A DNA stretch of 64,000 nucleotides from contig NZ_PCPA01000008.1 in assembly GCF_002979515.1 (NCBI RefSeq), positions 62,001 through 126,000 of the forward strand, given 5' to 3'. The notes beneath the pieces are model-generated. The model saw only the letters and a program-made list of their open reading frames with translations, ran no database searches and had not been told where the DNA came from. The DNA comes from Microbacterium sp. MYb54. GTDB taxonomy: Bacteria; Actinomycetota; Actinomycetes; Actinomycetales; Microbacteriaceae. Shown here piece by piece: positions 62,550 through 64,000 of the stretch (positions within the stretch are counted from its first letter, which is position 1; every line of letters starts with the position of its first letter). The position numbers and the translations under genes were made by a program.

Positions 62550-63656
62550 TCAGCGCACCGGCAGGAAGTGCGTCGGTGTCGGAACCTGCGCCTCGTGACG
62601 GATGCCGAGGGGCGCGCCCGTGCGCTCGTCGAGGTCGATCAGCGTGATGGTGTCGGAGCGCTGCCCCGCGACGAGCATCTTGCCCTCGTGGATGAGGTGG
62701 TGCCGCGGCCAGTCGACACCCGAATCGGCGAGGGCCACCGACTCCAGAGCCTCGCCCCCACCGCGCACCCGCAACGCCGCGATCGTGTTGCTTCCGCGAA
62801 GAGCTGTGTAGAGGAACTGCCCGTCGCGAGAACGGGCGAGCTCGGCCGGGAAGTCTTTGCCCACCTCGGCGATCGGACTCGTCAGCGTCACCGACACGAC
62901 GCTCCAGGTGCCGTCAGCCGCGCGAGCGAGCGTGAACACCTCGCAGGAGTACTCGGTGACCACGTGCAGGTGCCCGCTGGGGTGCAGGACCATGTGCCGC
63001 GGCCCCGTGCCGAGCGGGAGCACGACCTCGTGGTCGAGCACGAGTCCGCTGCCACTCTGCCGCCAGAAGCGCACGAGGTCGAAGCCGAGGTCTGTCGTCG
63101 CGACGCGGCCGTCGGGCAGGAACACCGCGGCGTGCGCGTGCGAGACGCGTTCGCCGCCCACCGCGTATGGGTCGATCGCCGCGATGCCGTCTCCGGGCGG
63201 AGTCGCCGCCGGAGCATCCGGGTCGGGTTCACCGAACAGAGCCGCGCGGAGCGCCGCCGCGGCATCCGGCTTCGGGGGCACGATGCGCCCTTCCGCATCG
63301 AGGTCGAACCGCACCACGCGGCCGTCTCCGTAGCAGCTGGCGATCAGGGCCGAGCCGTTCGGTGCGACCGCGACGTGGCAGACATACTGGCCGACGGCCG
63401 CGGGTGAGCCCAGCGGAGTGAGGGCGGCTTCTCCCGAACGCGAGAACGCCTGCACCGCGGAGTCACCCTCGAGCGCCGCATAGACGACATCGAGCGTCGG
63501 ATGCTGCGCCAGCCACGACGGCGACGGGGTCTCGACCACCGCACCACGGTAGGCGAGCGTGGAGGCCTCGCGGCCCTCATCCCCCGCGAGCAGGCCGATG
63601 CCGTCGGCCGAACCGTCCATCGCGGCGCCGTAGCCGCCGAGCCAGAATCGCGTCAC
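62550..63656 (-). CDS. lactonase-family beta-propeller protein
   Basis: A 368-residue seven-bladed propeller of the 6-phosphogluconolactonase-like (Pgl, YbhE type) family. N-terminus RFWLGGYGAAMDG and repeats such as CHVAVAPNGSALIASCYGDGRV and GPRHMVLHPSGHLHVV are typical. Start GTG 63656, 10 bases after the purA stop, with no clear ribosome site. No signal peptide. Activity may be lactone hydrolysis in sugar oxidation. Confidence 0.83.
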   Translation of the reverse strand: MTRFWLGGYGAAMDGSADGIGLLAGDEGREASTLAYRGAVVETPSPSWLAQHPTLDVVYAALEGDSAVQAFSRSGEAALTPLGSPAAVGQYVCHVAVAPNGSALIASCYGDGRVVRFDLDAEGRIVPPKPDAAAALRAALFGEPDPDAPAATPPGDGIAAIDPYAVGGERVSHAHAAVFLPDGRVATTDLGFDLVRFWRQSGSGLVLDHEVVLPLGTGPRHMVLHPSGHLHVVTEYSCEVFTLARAADGTWSVVSVTLTSPIAEVGKDFPAELARSRDGQFLYTALRGSNTIAALRVRGGGEALESVALADSGVDWPRHHLIHEGKMLVAGQRSDTITLIDLDERTGAPLGIRHEAQVPTPTHFLPVR

Positions 63657-63666
63657 GATGCGCGGG

Positions 63667-64000
63667 TCAGTCGAGCAGCCCGTGGCGGACGATGACCTGG
63701 TCGCGCTCAGGCCCGACGCCGATCACCGAGATGCGCGTGTTGCTCATCTTCTCGAGCGCCAGCACGTAGTCCTGCGCGTTCTTCGGCAGGTCCTCGAAGG
63801 TGCGTGCGACCGAGATGTCTTCGTTCCACCCGGGGAAGTACTCCAGGATCGGCTTCGCGTGGTGGAAGTCGGTCTGGTTGACCGGAACCTCGTCGAAGCG
63901 CTCTCCGTCGACGTCGTAGGCGACGCACACCGGGATCTGCTCGAGGCCGGTGAGGATGTCGAGCTTGGTGAGCACCAGATCGGTGATGCCGTTGATACGC
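63667..64000 (-). CDS. purA: adenylosuccinate synthetase, 3' part (partial)
   Basis: The C-terminal 110 residues of PurA, entering from the right edge: [30 protein letters not shown] and the family end [13 protein letters not shown]. The segment [13 protein letters not shown] is also conserved. PurA joins IMP and aspartate, using GTP, in AMP synthesis. The start is outside the window. Confidence 0.95.
   Translation of the reverse strand, partial: RINGITDLVLTKLDILTGLEQIPVCVAYDVDGERFDEVPVNQTDFHHAKPILEYFPGWNEDISVARTFEDLPKNAQDYVLALEKMSNTRISVIGVGPERDQVIVRHGLLD

Overview
The window is very GC-rich DNA with short intergenic gaps, ATGA/GTGA start-stop overlaps inside operons, GTG starts and many leaderless-looking promoters. 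Together with the gene content (PadR/DUF1048 exporters, SCO4848-like small membrane protein, LAXTG-type surface anchor, BioQ- and SoxR-type boxes) this points to an actinobacterium of the family Microbacteriaceae, most likely a Microbacterium. It looks like chromosome. I saw no rRNA, tRNA, CRISPR array, transposase or phage genes.

Layout. 1-2.5 kb: end of an unknown gene, then a PadR-controlled ABC exporter. 2.7-9.2 kb: a D-amino-acid / N-acyl-D-amino-acid catabolic operon (MFS permease, PLP-dependent D-amino-acid dehydratase-like enzyme, N-acyl-D-amino-acid deacylase, RidA) divergent from a YheO/DauR-type regulator that is co-transcribed with a KDPG-aldolase-like enzyme and a rhodanese protein. 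9.3-15.1 kb: a MacAB-like exporter with its adaptor and a lipoprotein, divergent from a two-component system. 15.2-18.5 kb: an OpuA-type glycine betaine importer. 18.9-28.7 kb: an rRNA-type methyltransferase, a MarR-linked ABC exporter, a GntR/YtrA-linked ABC exporter, an FUSC-family membrane protein, and an ArsR/MFS divergent pair.

29.1-34.3 kb is the most unusual part: an ECF-type sigma factor, a small protein ending in a carboxypeptidase-regulatory-like beta-sandwich, an intracellular subtilisin with an NPFSHT repeat linker, and an 815-residue TPR-CHAT (caspase-like) peptidase. The start codon of the CHAT gene lies in the loop of a perfect 12-bp hairpin. A RlaP-type nucleotidyltransferase converges on this operon. 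The set looks like a two-protease signalling or conflict module.

35.4-47.9 kb is a sugar locus best explained as N-acetylgalactosamine-glycan use: DeoR regulator, class II aldolase, PfkB kinase, ROK kinase, SIS isomerase/deaminase, a carbohydrate ABC importer, a ROK repressor and a large secreted, wall-anchored GH123-like glycosidase. A second ROK repressor (48.2-49.4 kb) has a strong divergent promoter with no gene behind it. 49.5-56.4 kb: chorismate mutase, AI-2E-family transporter, a second (OpuC-type) betaine importer, a DUF427 protein and a flavin disulfide reductase. 56.5-60 kb: BioY and, divergently, an acyl-adenylating ligase plus ketoacyl synthase, sharing two BioQ-type boxes. 60-62.5 kb: MFS exporter and quinone reductase behind a near-consensus SoxR box. 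62.5-64 kb: lactonase-family propeller and the 3' end of purA.

Common themes are drug and stress export (four ABC exporters and three MFS proteins, several with their own regulator), two osmoprotectant importers, and short divergent regulatory regions with clear palindromic operators.
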